Positions 1 to 11,220 of a stretch of DNA of 64,000 bases are shown piece after piece. Positions within the stretch are counted from its first letter, which is position 1, and each line of letters begins with the position of its first letter. Origin of the DNA: Oscarella lobularis. Taxonomy: Eukaryota; Porifera; Homoscleromorpha; Homosclerophorida; Oscarellidae. The notes below the pieces were generated by a model. That model was not told the DNA's origin. It made no database searches and saw nothing but the letters and a program-made list of their open reading frames with translations. The translations under genes and the position numbers were made by a program. Location: positions 1,550,001-1,614,000 of the forward strand of contig NC_089187.1 in NCBI RefSeq assembly GCF_947507565.1, written 5' to 3'.

Positions 1-3000
1 CGTGAAGCAAAAGAAGTCGCGAAAGATAGCATTCGGTGTTTCTGGGATGAATCGTGTAAATGCGCCCTAAAGTTGTTGACTTTCTGATGCCGTCAGTTTC
101 GGGCACGAGGTGACCTTGTATTCTTCTCTGCCACTTTTTCTTCACCCATCTGTAGTATCGTGGAACGTCGATGTACAGTAGAGTTTTGGCAAAATCGTCG
201 GAAGCGCAGAGTTGGAAGAAACCTGTCAACGTCGTAGCAGGAGGTTCTGCTGCACGGTCCGGGGCGTTCTCAACGTTGAACAGCGTTCTCTGACCGTTTT
301 CCAAGTGGACCTGAAGTTGTTCGACTGCTGGAAAGTGGTCGTGAATGGGAAATTGCAACATGCGCCAGAAGCCTTCGTTTGTACTAATGTATCTCGCTAT
401 TTGGTAGCGCAGGATTTCGTCGTTTCTGTGCTGATTTGCCAAGCCGACGACAGCTTTGTCTTTGCCTTTGTTCAAGTAGGCCATTAGGTATTTCAGGGCG
501 CAAATGGACCTGCAGTATTCGACGTTCACGTGGCAGTCGAAAGTGCGAGATAGAAATGGACTGTAGGGAACGACCCACCTGTTGTCAACGTGAAATCTGC
601 CTATAGTCGTTTCTACTCCACCGTCTTCTGGAGATCGGCGTCGGTATAGGGGATAACCGTTGAGTGATGTGATGGTCTCGCGCAAAAACTCTCTTGGATA
701 GTGTTTGGTGCATTGGCCGTCTTTCATGCAAGGAGATCTGGAATTGAGTCGTCCGCAAGGTCCTTGGATCATGTGCTTGGTGATTGTTGCGAAAAGTTCT
801 GGGTCTTCGTTGGGGTCGGGAAGTTCGGCGCTTATGATGCTGTCTATTTGATCGGGACGAATTTTTTCTACCATCCAAGAGAGACAGTGTACGTGAGGTA
901 GGCCGCGCTTTTGCCACTCGATCGTGTAAACGTGGCAGCGTTTGATGCCGTAAATGTGTTGCGTATCCACGAGGTACATGAACCTTTGAACTTTCAAACG
1001 GAAAACTCTGGCAATCAGATCGTGTCGATCTTTTGGGGTTTGTCCCGGAAGGAGTTCGCTCGTAATTTCTGGCCAATTTTGATTGCAGGTCATGGTTATA
1101 AATAAATCGGGAGCTCCGTGATGCTTGACGTACGTCATTGCGTCTTGGCACTTTTCGTGCATGTATCGGGGTCCTCCGGTAAATGACGACGGTAAAACGA
1201 CCAATTGGCCGACGTCGCGCACGTCGCCGTCAGTTTCGACTGCATCGCTTAGCGCCGTGTAAGAGGCCGCACGAAGTTGTTCTTGCTTAGTCCGAAGGAG
1301 GTTCAGTCTGTCAGTTTCTATTTTTGCAAAAACGTCGACAATGAACTGGTGAGACAATTCGCCTGCACGCAGAAGAATGTTAAAGTCGCCGTCGCGCTGC
1401 ATAATTCGAAATGCGTAAAATTGCAGCATAGACATTTTTTTCTCGGTGATTTGATTCGTTTTCGGATCCTTCTGTCGGCACAATATTGTGTAACCGTCTT
1501 CGCCTCTCGGAAAAAGAAGCGGATATTGCAACGAATCATAAGATCTGTGAATTTCGGTAATGCGTTTTATTGTACTATCTCTATTGGAAAGGACGATGTC
1601 GCGATATCCTTCTTGGCCTTCGGGTAAAATAGCAGCAACGTCGTTGCCAGATGGCGCATTGAACGTTCGTTGATGTTGGCCTTGGGGAACTCTGTCGGCG
1701 CGAATGACAACGCGATAGTCACGCATGTCTGGTGTTCGCTAATCGAGCGCGGTTTTGAAAATGCGAACATGCTCGTTGTGTTCGTGGAGCATGTCTTGTA
1801 GGTGAAGCGTGGTCTGCCTATTTAGCTGCGATTCTCGGTCTATTTGCCACGATAATCTCGCGTCGGCTTGTTGTCCGCGATCGTCGATAAAGTATACTTG
1901 GACGAACTGGGGTCTCTCACCAGCTGCAGGAGTCAGAGGTCCGATATTATGATAAATTTGCCCTTGAACTTTAAAGGTGGGCATGAATCCGGGCTCGAGT
2001 AAAGTGTGCGCTTGAAATGACGTCATAACAAAGCAGGAATTGTATGTGCGAATTTTTTTTCTGAATTCTTTGGCTGTTGGTGTGTTATTGGTAAGAAGAG
2101 CGCGTAACGGCTCGGGAGGAGGACCAAGCAAGGGAACGTCGACTTTGCCGTTTGCGCAACACATTCCCGGAGGTTCGATTGGCCACTTCTTTGCATTGCA
2201 GCGAAGGCAGGTAGCGGACATTGAACCTGTGCGCGCTCCATCGTACTGATTTTGTGGGTTATAATGAAATGCGGGATAGTTTGGGAGACGCACGGGTACG
2301 TCGTGTACTTCTAGGGATTCGCTCAACGTGTCTTCCCCTGCCTCGGCTACTGGTACTCGGACAGATGCCGTGTCTTCCTGACGGTCAGAAATTAAACGTG
2401 GAGTAGTGCTTGCACCGGAGTTCGTCGCATCTTGTACGGTCGGGGCAGTAGATCTTACTTGGAAACGCGATGTGGTACATAGGAATGAACTTGTTTGGGT
2501 CGGCAAAGGAACTTGGTTTGTGATTGGCGGGGGTACGCGCTTAGCAATTTGTACGTAATTGCTTTGTTGCGATCGGACCGGCATTGGAGACACAAACCGC
2601 ATTGGAAAACTTGTACTGGTAGAAGAGCCTGCGTCCACTTCGAAAAGACGGGTATCTGAAGTAGAGCGAGATTCTCTTGTAGATGGACCTGGAAGCGAAA
2701 TGGTGGAAAAATCAATGTCGTTAGTAGAAGTCGCCGTGCGCGTAAAGGTAAGAACAGGAACAGCGAGAGATGGCGAAAAGCGGGTAAGAGAAGCTTGGCT
2801 GTTCAAACAGATGGATGAGCCTTGGTCATTCGGTATGGAATGCGCGGCCAGTAGTGATTCAGAAGCGCGTGAAAGTGACGTAGAATTGGAACGAATAGAA
2901 AACGTACGATCGGTGCCGGTGGAGTTTGGAGACGAAAAGGAATAGGAGTGGTGATCTAAAGAAAAGGAATTTTCAGATGACATCAAATTCTGCGGAGGAC

Positions 3001-3208
3001 GAATTGATCCCAATTCTGGGGAGAGGGTGGACGAAGTCGAATCAGAGTGCTGAGCAGAAGTGGAATGAGTGTCCTCAGCAGAAATAGAATGTTCGGTGGA
3101 AACGGCTCGGTTTTCGGAAGCCAAAGCTCTTGAATTTTGCAATCGTATCCTTTTGGCATTGCGAGACCGTCTTCCCAGATCGAAAACAAACCTTCGCTTT
3201 CGAGGCAT
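1..3208 (-). pseudogene. Helitron Rep-helicase gene, copy 1 (N-terminal and Rep parts)
   Basis: The ATG is at 3208. The first 489 codons hold a Ser/Thr-rich leader, a Cys cluster with the sequence CLRCNAKKWP followed by CCANGK, and the start of the Helitron-like N-terminal domain (FRKKIRTYNS, then MTSFQAH). An in-frame TAG at 1741-1739 ends this ORF where copy 2 has CAG. The same frame then stays open to the window edge and covers the HUH replication-initiator domain, with the His-x-His motif (GLPHVHCLSW) near 890 and the two-tyrosine motif (KYLMAYLNKG) near 485. The Rep nickase cuts and joins single strands during rolling-circle transposition. Compared with copy 2, the N-terminal junction is in frame here, so the single nonsense codon is the only lesion I see in this part. 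Confidence 0.85.
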
Positions 3209-4564
3209 CGTCAGAAAGACCTAAATTTGGGATAAATAGAATTTCTGGTTGTTCTTGTTGTACAGGATTTTTTAAGATTTTTCGTGAGATTTTTTGGCTT
3301 TTTTTGTGAGCTTTTAAGATTTTGGCTTTTTTTGATTTATTGGATTTTTGTAGCCCGACCTCGCGGTACGGACTAAGACGCCGACTGACACTGAGAAAAA
3401 CCTAAGAAGAGAAAAATTCAATAGAGGTTCAGGCAGAGTTGTAAAGAAAGTGGCTCACGTGGCAGTCGGCAAAAGATGTATACCTCTCCGCAAACAGAGA
3501 CGCCGAGTGACACTGACAGCGATTCTAGAGGAGCACGCACTCGATACGTTAGAAGAAGATAGTACGTGACTCACGTGACAGTGAACGAAGGCGATATTTC
3601 GTCTCTTCGATCGAGCGAATCGAAAGAGAATGAACGACAACGGTTCGCACACACCGTTTGGACCGTGTGCGGATGCGCTGCGCAAGCGAAGAAACGATGA
3701 GTCGACGATTCGCTGAAAAAGAGTCGAATCGACCGACGGAGTAGACGATTTCGCCTGAAATAGATCGACGCCGAGAGAGAAGACTCGCAAGTCGCGTTAA
3801 ATTGCCGAGCGGACGACGTTCGGAGCGCTCGGAAAGAAACTGTCGAACAAAAGATGGGCAAAGGAGGAAATAGCGAAAGGGCAACCGTACGAAATGGCGA
3901 ATATCGCTTGCAAAGAAGCGAAAGGACGTGTTTCGAACGGCAGGAAAGCCAGAAAAGACGCGGAGAAGCAGCGAAAAGGGTTCGCCGAGCAGCACGAGTG
4001 ACCCGTATGAATGACGCGACGTCGAAAACCGAGTAAAAAATGACGATTCGCTTTTCAAAAAGAATTCGCAGGCAGGCAAAATCACCGTCGAAAGGTGGCA
4101 AAGTTCGAAAATCGAATCAGGAACGCTAAAACATCCCGAATCCCAAAAAGGGGCCTCGATAACAATCGAAAATGGAAGAGTGTCGAGGAAGACGCGAAGA
4201 AGCGACCCTGTCGTCGAGAGAGTCGTCCGCGCGAGTTTCGAAATCGGTCGATGTCGAGAACGTTCGAAAACGGGCCTTCGCTGACGTTTTCGGCGCGATT
4301 CGACGATCGAAAACGCTTCGCAACGTCGAATGAAAGCTTTCGAAACGCGAAACGAAGCGAAAGGACGCCCGAATCGGCGGGAAAACGACGATTCTCGAAA
4401 GGGGCCCCGACGCGAAAAAAGCCCAAAGTGTTATCTTCATTTTTTCGCAGAGCTCGAAAATTCGCCGAAAATCGTCTTCCGACGCGATCCGACGGAGGAG
4501 TTCGCGGTGGAAGTCGTCACGTGACGTTCGACCAAGATGGCGCGTATGCCAATAGTGGTAGAGA
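3209..4564 (-). other. Helitron copy 1 leader, no gene
   Basis: This is 1.35 kb between the Helitron 5' terminus and the Rep start codon, rich in CGA/TCG. Arg-rich open frames on both strands are by-products of this composition. The outer 400 bp or so matches the outer leader of copy 2 (10,560-10,946). A palindromic GTCACGTGAC lies near 4516. A promoter for the Rep gene must be here, but I cannot point to a TATA box. Confidence 0.6.
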
Positions 4565-4592
4565 CTAGCTGACTACCCGGCTTCGCCCGGGT
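4565..4592 (-). other. Helitron copy 2 3' terminus: hairpin and CTAG
   Basis: On the minus strand the sequence is ACCCGG-GCGAAG-CCGGGT (stem 4592-4587 with 4580-4575), then AGTCAG, then CTAG. A 6-bp stem about ten bases before CTRR is the known Helitron 3' termination signal. The loop contains GCGAAG, within the GCGAAGC mini-hairpin motif. Confidence 0.93.
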
Positions 4593-4747
4593 GTGGTTTT
4601 AAATTTATTACTTACTTACCTACTGGCGTACGTGTCGGCGTTACCCAGGCCACACCACGGGGAGGTCCGTACGCCACGTGGCCCAAAAATGTTGGCCTCT
4701 TTCGAGGCGAAGGATAAAGTTGCGGTTAGGGAAGGGGGAAGGTGGGG

Positions 4748-6377
4748 CTAAAGCACTTCGTGATAGACTACGTTAGCTGTTTTTGGAGATTCTGTCAGGA
4801 CGTACAAATTCGTAGGAGAACTTACACGCGAGCAGGCTACGTAGAATTGGCCGTGAGCAAAGCATTTGGTCTGAAGACTGAGACCTACCGTCTTCAATGT
4901 CTGTCCCTGCGATTTGTTTATCGTCATTGCAAAGGACAGTCTTACTGGAAACTGCAGTCTCTTAAACGGAATAGTGGAATCAGAAGGAATTAAGGGGATG
5001 CGCGGAATAAATACACTCTCGCCAGCGTACTGTCCTGTGCATATTGTCGCCTCTATGACGTTGGGGCAGAGTCGGGTAACGGTCAATTTCGTTCCGTTGC
5101 ACAGTTTCGGGGCGTCGATGTTGCGTACAAGCATAATCGGAGCACCCACCTTTAGGGCCAAGGTATACGCAGGAAGACCGGGGGGATTCAGCGAATTAAG
5201 AACTTCTGTAGGATAGTAGACAGCGTCGTCTGGTTCCATTGTCGTATCGACGGCCAGATATACTTTCTCGTTTTCTGGTATAAGCTGAAGCATAGTGTCG
5301 TTTATTTGATTAACAGCGTCATTTCGAGGAGCGAGAATGGCGCGTTCGGCAAGCCAGGCTGTGTTTTTGTATTGCTCGTGAAGTTGAGGAAAAACGGCTT
5401 GTATGAGCTCGTCGGAAGATTGCACTACTGTGCCGCAAGAGACGTTGATGAGACCGTCTTCAGGGTCCGTGGGGATCGTTCCATTGCCGATTAGCAAGAG
5501 CAACTGCGCGTAAGATCCCGACTCGCGGTCTCCGTAGAGGTGGACTCTCATATTTGTGGTTAAGCGCAGTGTTCGAACTTTCGGCCATATGATGCGGGAG
5601 TACTTCAAACACGCGGCGATTTCGTCAGCTTTTGTTCTTTCGGTATTACGGGCAATGTCTGTCTGAAGTCTCCTGCGAGTACCAGAGGTAAACCTCCCAT
5701 AAGAGCGTCGTAGTTTCGAATGTCACGCAAAGATCGATCTAGTGCCTCCACAGCTTTCTTGTTTGCCATGGTGCATTCGTCCCAAACGACAACTTTGGCC
5801 AAGCAAAGAAGTCGCGCTCTTGCCGTGTTTTTTTGAACGGTGCACGTGGGACGTTCGTAGCGACTGATGTCGAGGGGTAGCTTGAAAACGGAGTGAGCTG
5901 TTTTGCCGCCAGTGAGAAGTGTTGCTGCAATTCCGGAAGAAGCGACTGCAAGGGCTATGTCGCCTTGCGATCGTATTTTGTCAAGGAAAAGATTGAGCAA
6001 ATAGGTTTTTCCTGTTCCTCCTGGCGCATCGAAAAAATAATTCTATCGTCGGGACCTCGAGCGACCTAGGCAAGTAATTCTTCGTAAATGTGCCTTTGAT
6101 CTTGCGTGAGAGACGCTTCGTTCGCTGTGAGTCGTTCTTGCAATTCCGCGGTGTTATAAGAGTATTCAGCGGCAATTTCTCTTGGAAGAGTGTCGTCGTC
6201 TTGTTCAGAAGAGCGATCAGGACTGGGCAAATGGTAATCGCTAAGTGGCTTTCCTCCGGGAAACGAAAGCAGCTTGTTTTCGATACATAGTAGGGCTCGA
6301 TTGAAAATTTCGTCGGTATACGGAAGCGTGTCGTCGTTTGCGCGTCTGCGAAGCGTTCGGAGGAAATCTTGGGCCAT
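4748..6377 (-). pseudogene. Helitron PIF1-type helicase domain, copy 2
   Basis: This is the C-terminal helicase half of the Helitron protein, which unwinds DNA during rolling-circle transfer. Three pieces are visible. 6377-6066 holds the linker ending IYEELLA. About 6035-5605 holds Walker A (DAPGGTGKTYLLN), Walker B (VVWDECTM) and GDFRQTLPVI. 5608-4748 holds LTTNMRV, the Ser-Gln-Gly motif (MTINKSQGQTLK) and the arginine-finger motif (FYVACSRV). The breaks are a TAA at 6383-6381 separating it from Rep, a TAG at about 6068, a one-base loss in a T-run just before Walker A (about 6030), and a frameshift near 5635-5640. The motifs are otherwise well kept, so decay is recent. Confidence 0.85.
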
Positions 6378-6380
6378 CGC

Positions 6381-8639
6381 TTACTTGTGTTGTTCCCATA
6401 GACGAAGAAGATCGGAAATTTCGCACATGTGGAGCATGATGGCAAACATGTCGCGAATTTTATAAGGACGATCGGTGACCGTGGCTTCGGTTAGTGCGAG
6501 GTGCCAATGCTGATCGTCGGCCAAAAGTCCGCGTTCTCTGCACGCTTCGGAGTACGTATCAAAAACGGTATCGTCTACTGTGCGCAGGTCAGCGAAAGAC
6601 GTCGGTCCTCGAACGTGAAGCAGGAGAAGTCGCAAAAGATAGCATTCGGTGTTTTTCGGATGAACCGTGTAAATGCGTCCTAAAGTTTTTGACTTTCTAA
6701 TGCCGTCAGTTTCGGGCACGATGTGATCTTGCTTTCTTCTCTGCCACTTTTTGTTGACCAATCTGTAGTATTGCGGAACGTCGATGTATAGCAAAGTTTT
6801 GGCGAAATCGTCATTAGAGCAGAGCTCGAAGAAACCCGTCAATGTCGTAGCAGGAGGTTCTGCTGCACGGTCAGGGGCGTTCTCAACGGTGAACAGCGTT
6901 CTCTGTCCGTTTTCCAGATGGACTTGAAGTTGTTCGACTGCTGGAAAGTGGTCGTGAATGGGAAACTGCAGCATGCGCCAGACGCCTTCGTTTGTACTAA
7001 TGTATCTCGCAATTTGGTACCGCAGGATTTCGTCGTTTCTGTGCTGATTTGCCAAGCCGACGACAGCTTTGTCTTTGCCCTTGTTCAAGTAGGCCATCAG
7101 GTATTTTAGGGCGCAAATGGACCTGCAGTATTCGACGTTCACGTGGCAGTCGAAAGTGCGCGATAGAAATGGACTGTACGGAACGACCCACCTGTTGTCA
7201 ACGTGAAATCTGCCTATAGTCGTTTCTACTCCACCGTCGTCTGGAGATCGACGTCGGTACAGCGGATAACCGTTGAGAGATGTGATGGTCTCGCGCAAAA
7301 ACTGTCTTGGATAGCGTTTTGTGCATTGGCCGTCTTTCATGCAAGGAGATCTGCGATTGAGTTGGCCGCAAGGTCCGTGGATCATGTGCTTGGTTATCGT
7401 TGCGAAAAGTGCTGGGTCTTCGTTTGGGTCGGGAAGTTCGGCGCTTATGATGCTGTCTATTTGATCGGGACGAATTTTTTCTACCATCCACGAGAGACAG
7501 TGTACGTGAGGTAGGCCGCGCTTCTGCCACTCGATCGTGTAAACGTGGCAGCGTTTGATGCCGTAAATGTTTTGCGTGTCCACGAGGTACATGAACCTTT
7601 CAACTTTCAAGCGGAAAACTCTTGCTATGAGATCGTGTCGATCATTTGGTGTTTGTCCCGGAAGGAGTTCGCTCGTAATTTCCGGCCAATTTGGATTGCA
7701 GGTCATGGGTATGAATAAATCGGGAGCTCCGTGATGCTTGACGTACGTCATTGCGTCTTGGCACTTTTCGTGCATGTATCGTGGTCCTCCGGTGAATGAA
7801 GAAGGCAAAACGACCAATTGACCAACGTTGCTCGCGTCGCCATCAGTTTCGACTGCATCTCTTAGCGCCGTGTAGGAGGCAGCACGACATTGTTCTTGCT
7901 TAGTGCGAAGGAGGTTCAGTCTGTCAGTTTCGATTTTTGCAAAAACGTCGACAATGAATTGGTGGGACAATTCGCCTGCGCGCAGAAGAATGTTAAAGTC
8001 GCAGTCGCGCTGCATGATTCGAAATGCGTAAAATTGCAGCATAGACATTTTTTTCTCGGTAATTTGATTCGTTTTCGGATCCTTCTGTCTGCACAATATT
8101 GTGTAACCATCTTCTCCTCTTGGAAAAAGAAGCGGATACTGTAACGAATCGTAAGATCTGTGAATTTCGGTAATGCGTTTAATTCGACTATCTCTATTGG
8201 AGAGGACGATGTCACGATATCCTTCTTGACCTTCGGGTAAGAGGGCGGCGACGTCGTTGCCAGATGGCGCATTGAACGTTCTTTGGTGTTGGCCTCGGGG
8301 AACTCTGTCTGCACGTATAACGACACGATAGTCGGGCATGTCTGGTGTTCGCTGTTCGAGGGCGGTTTTAAAAATGCGCACGTGCTCGTTGTGCTCGTGA
8401 AGCATGTCTTGTAGGCAAAGGGTGGTGTGTCTATTTAACTGCGATTCTCGGTCTATTTGCCAAGATAATCTGGCGTCGGCTTGTTGTCCGCGATCGTCTA
8501 TGAAGTATACTTGAACGAATTGGGGTCGCTGTTCAGCTGCAGGAGTCAGAGGTCCGATATTGTGATAAATGTGCCCTTGAACTTTAAAGGTGGGCATGAA
8601 TCCGGGCTCGACTAAAGTGTGCGCTTGAAATGACGTCAT
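6381..8639 (-). CDS. Helitron HUH Rep (replication initiator) domain, copy 2
   Basis: An open frame of 752 codons. The start matches the conserved MTSFQAH segment of Helitron N-terminal domains, so the ATG at 8639 is probably an internal Met of a longer protein. The HUH metal-binding pair is His378-Val-His380 (GLPHVHC), and the catalytic tyrosines are Tyr513 and Tyr517 in KYLMAYLNKG. These are the residues that nick the element and hold the 5' end. It ends in TAA at 6383-6381, and the same frame continues beyond into the helicase linker, so the stop looks like a nonsense mutation. Its ATG overlaps the stop of the upstream ORF in an ATGA. Confidence 0.88.
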   Translation of the reverse strand: MTSFQAHTLVEPGFMPTFKVQGHIYHNIGPLTPAAEQRPQFVQVYFIDDRGQQADARLSWQIDRESQLNRHTTLCLQDMLHEHNEHVRIFKTALEQRTPDMPDYRVVIRADRVPRGQHQRTFNAPSGNDVAALLPEGQEGYRDIVLSNRDSRIKRITEIHRSYDSLQYPLLFPRGEDGYTILCRQKDPKTNQITEKKMSMLQFYAFRIMQRDCDFNILLRAGELSHQFIVDVFAKIETDRLNLLRTKQEQCRAASYTALRDAVETDGDASNVGQLVVLPSSFTGGPRYMHEKCQDAMTYVKHHGAPDLFIPMTCNPNWPEITSELLPGQTPNDRHDLIARVFRLKVERFMYLVDTQNIYGIKRCHVYTIEWQKRGLPHVHCLSWMVEKIRPDQIDSIISAELPDPNEDPALFATITKHMIHGPCGQLNRRSPCMKDGQCTKRYPRQFLRETITSLNGYPLYRRRSPDDGGVETTIGRFHVDNRWVVPYSPFLSRTFDCHVNVEYCRSICALKYLMAYLNKGKDKAVVGLANQHRNDEILRYQIARYISTNEGVWRMLQFPIHDHFPAVEQLQVHLENGQRTLFTVENAPDRAAEPPATTLTGFFELCSNDDFAKTLLYIDVPQYYRLVNKKWQRRKQDHIVPETDGIRKSKTLGRIYTVHPKNTECYLLRLLLLHVRGPTSFADLRTVDDTVFDTYSEACRERGLLADDQHWHLALTEATVTDRPYKIRDMFAIMLHMCEISDLLRLWEQHK

Positions 8640-9616
8640 AACGAAGCAGGAATTGTATGTGCGTATTTTTTTCTGAATTCTTTGGCTTGTGGTGTGTTAG
8701 TTGTCAGAAGAGCTTGTAACGGTTCGGGAGGAGGACCGAGCAAGGGAACGTCGACTTTGCCGTTTGCACAACAGATTCTGGGAGGTTCGGTTGGCCACTT
8801 TTTTGCACTGCAGTGGCGACAGGTAGCAGACATTGAACCTATGCGTTCGTCCTCGTACAGATTTTGTGGGTTATAATGGAAAGCGGGATTGTTTGGGAGA
8901 CGCACGGGTACGTCGTGTACTTCTGCATGCTCGTTTGGTATTGGTTCGGGTTGGGTTGTAGGATTTTGCGCGCTATCGGTTTGGGGTTGGATAGTTTGCA
9001 AGGTATGGGAAGTGGAAGGCGAGACATTTCGATCCTGTTGAGAAACAGTCTCTTGGGTTAGAAGAGATACTGGTGTTTCGTTGATATCAATAGAACGCGT
9101 TTGATTGAACCTTGAGGCCGAATACCGATTTGTCGAAATTTCCTGCGTGTTTGCGTCATCGGCTGTTTGGGCACGTTGTTCGCGATCGTCTGCTAGTAAA
9201 CGCTGTGTACTACTGGCTGTGTCGTTTGTTTGCTGAGAAGGAACGGAAGCCTCAGATGAGTTAGACGAAGAAGGTCCTGTTGGGGCAGCTAAATTAGTGG
9301 ATGAAGGAATATGTGGCAAAAGGCCGGCAGTGCTTAAGGAAGACACATTAAGACGAAGGAAAGTAGTGGGTGCAGCAAGGGATAGAAAAGATTGGGAAAC
9401 GTGCGTGCGATCGACTGAATCGGTAGGTATTAGGGAGCGGCGATCTCTGGCAGACTCGGATAATAATTCAACGGATGTTGCAGAAGAACGATGGGATGAG
9501 ACTACGGCATAGGAGTGGTCTCTCCTGTCTTGCGATGAGGATCTGTCTTCTCGCTTTCTTTTTGCACCGCGAGAGGGCTTGTCCTTGTCGGAATCCTTCT
9601 TTCTCTTGAGGGGCAT
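8636..9616 (-). pseudogene. Helitron N-terminal Cys-rich region, copy 2 (frameshifted)
   Basis: An open frame of 326 codons: a basic start (PLKRKKDSDKDK), a long Ser/Thr/Gln-rich low-complexity stretch, then the same CRHCSAKKWP ... CCANGK cluster as copy 1 and FRKKYAHTIPASL. Copy 1 reads FRKKIRTYNS at this point and continues in frame into MTSFQ. The difference is one base in an A-run (plus strand 8664-8672: seven T here, eight in copy 1). So this ORF is cut off from the Rep domain by a homopolymer slip. The Ser/Thr leader is strongly diverged from copy 1, while the Cys cluster is kept. Confidence 0.8.
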
Positions 9617-10946
9617 TGCGAAAAAAGGGTAAATCTAGAGAAGAGAGTTTTTCGTTTCTCTGCGTTTATCTGTTGTTCTTGTTGTTTTAGATTTTTTTGG
9701 CTTTTTTGGGATAATAAGAATTTTTGTAGTCCGGCCGCAGGGCACGGACTAAAACGTCGAGTGTCTGTGAAATCTAAAGAAGGCGCAATTCAAGTGCTTT
9801 CGACCACAGCAATGTGAAATACTCACGGAGCGACAGTCGACCGATTGCAATCGGCTCTTCGAGACGGCGATTTCCACGAAATTGGAAATCGGCGAAGGCG
9901 ATAACGTTCGACAATAGAACGTTAGAAAAAGAAAACTGCGCGAGAATAAATAAACGATGGGGGAAAGCGGAATAAGTAAGTACCGATAGGCGCGGCGGTC
10001 CTTCGAGACGGCGATTCCGACGAAGAATCGGCAGCGAAACGGCTCGCACAAGTATCGTCGCGAGACCGACGAAAGAATGCCAAGATGGCGACGATTATCG
10101 ACGACGTCGACGCGACGAATTCGTCGAAGAAATGTCGACGGCGCGATGATTCCGTCGTTAGCAACGTTCGAACGACGGGAAAGAACGTTCGAGAGACCTT
10201 TGCGTCAGAGAAGATCGAAGAACGTAAAACCGCTGGGGAATACCGCACCGATAGGCGATTCTCGCTTGCCACGAAGCAAGAAGACTGTTTTCAGATCGAA
10301 AAGGAGCGAAAAACACGGAGAAGACGCCGAGAAGAGCCGAGACGGAGACGAAACGACAATGGCTGTGACCCGTATGCGCGACGGAATGCAAGATGGCGGA
10401 AAAAGCTTCGAAGCGGTCTTTGCAACGAAACGATCGAAGAAGGCGACAGAAGATTAGACGAAGTGGACGTCGAAAAATCGCCAAGTGAGCGGGACGATTC
10501 GTTTTCGAGAAATACGCCGATCCCTAAAAAGGGGCCTCGATAACGATCGAAAGTGGAAGGGTGTCGAGTAAGACGCGAAAGAGCGGCCCTTTCGTCGAGA
10601 ACGTCGTCCGCGCGCGTTTCGAAATCGATCGATGTCGAGAATCTTCGAAAACGGGGCTTCGCGAGCGTTTTCGGCTCGATTCGACGATCGAAAACGCTTT
10701 GAAGCGTCGAACATTCGCCGTCGAAACTTCGAACGAAGCGAAACGTCGCCCGAATCGCTCGAAATACGACGATTTTCGAAAGGGGCCCCGACGCAAAAAA
10801 AGGCCCAAACATTATCTTGATTTTTTCGCAGAGCTCGAAAATTCGTCGAAAATCGGCTTCCGACGCGAAACGGCGGAGGAGATCGTGGACAAAGTCGTCA
10901 CGTGACCCTTCGCCCAAGATGGCGCGTATGCTCATAGTGGTGGAGA
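9617..10946 (-). other. Helitron copy 2 leader, no gene
   Basis: A CGA/TCG-rich stretch between the Rep gene and the 5' TC end. Arg-rich ORFs on both strands (for example around 10,085-10,543 and 10,291-11,055) come from the composition. The last 390 bp is shared with copy 1 and includes GTCACGTGAC near 10,898. Confidence 0.6.
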
Positions 10947-11220
10947 TATAAATAGATATCTCGGTGCGTATAGGACCAACTTCAATTTCTTCCTCAGGCA
11001 TTGACGCCACCGATGAACGCTTCGCGGGTGGCCTATAACGCTGGTGCGATGTCACTTCTTCAGCCGAGTCGATGTTGTTGTGATGCCACTGGCAGATGAA
11101 GCGTCAAGAGCGGCGTGCAGTCGCTCTGGGCAAGACCGCAGCGGCCCAAAACACCTAAAAAAATCGAAAAGAACGCAGCACTTCTTAATTTTTGCGCGAT
11201 ACCCGATAGTGCTCCAAGCA
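10947..11220. other. No recognisable gene
   Basis: Sequence directly outside the Helitron 5' end, starting TATAAATAGATAT. I see no coding or repeat signal. Confidence 0.4.

Larger units (their letters stand above)
1..4564 (-). mobile_element. Helitron copy 1, 3' part outside the window
   Basis: Rolling-circle (Helitron) transposon read on the minus strand. Its 5' end is the TC at 4564-4563, found by aligning it to copy 2: homology of the two leaders ends exactly there. The order is 5' terminus, a CGA/TCG-rich leader (about 3209-4564), then the Rep-helicase gene running off the left edge. Between positions 1 and 1740 it matches copy 2 (6614-8353) with no net insertion or deletion. The helicase part and the 3' hairpin lie outside. 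It abuts copy 2 with no spacer. Confidence 0.9.
4565..10946 (-). mobile_element. Helitron copy 2, complete end to end (6.38 kb)
   Basis: Read on the minus strand it begins TCTCCACCACTA at 10,946, preceded by A at 10,947. It ends with a hairpin, AGTCAG and CTAG at 4568-4565, followed by T. This is the canonical A|TC...CTRR|T form of a Helitron. Inside, on the minus strand, are a leader, a Cys-rich N-terminal ORF, the Rep domain and a PIF1-type helicase. The gene is broken in several places, so the copy cannot be autonomous as it stands. Confidence 0.92.

Noticed and set aside
3455-4568. Long Arg-rich ORFs on both strands in the Helitron leaders (also 9,749-11,055)
   Set aside because: All frames are open because of CGA/TCG composition. 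They are not conserved as protein between the two copies.
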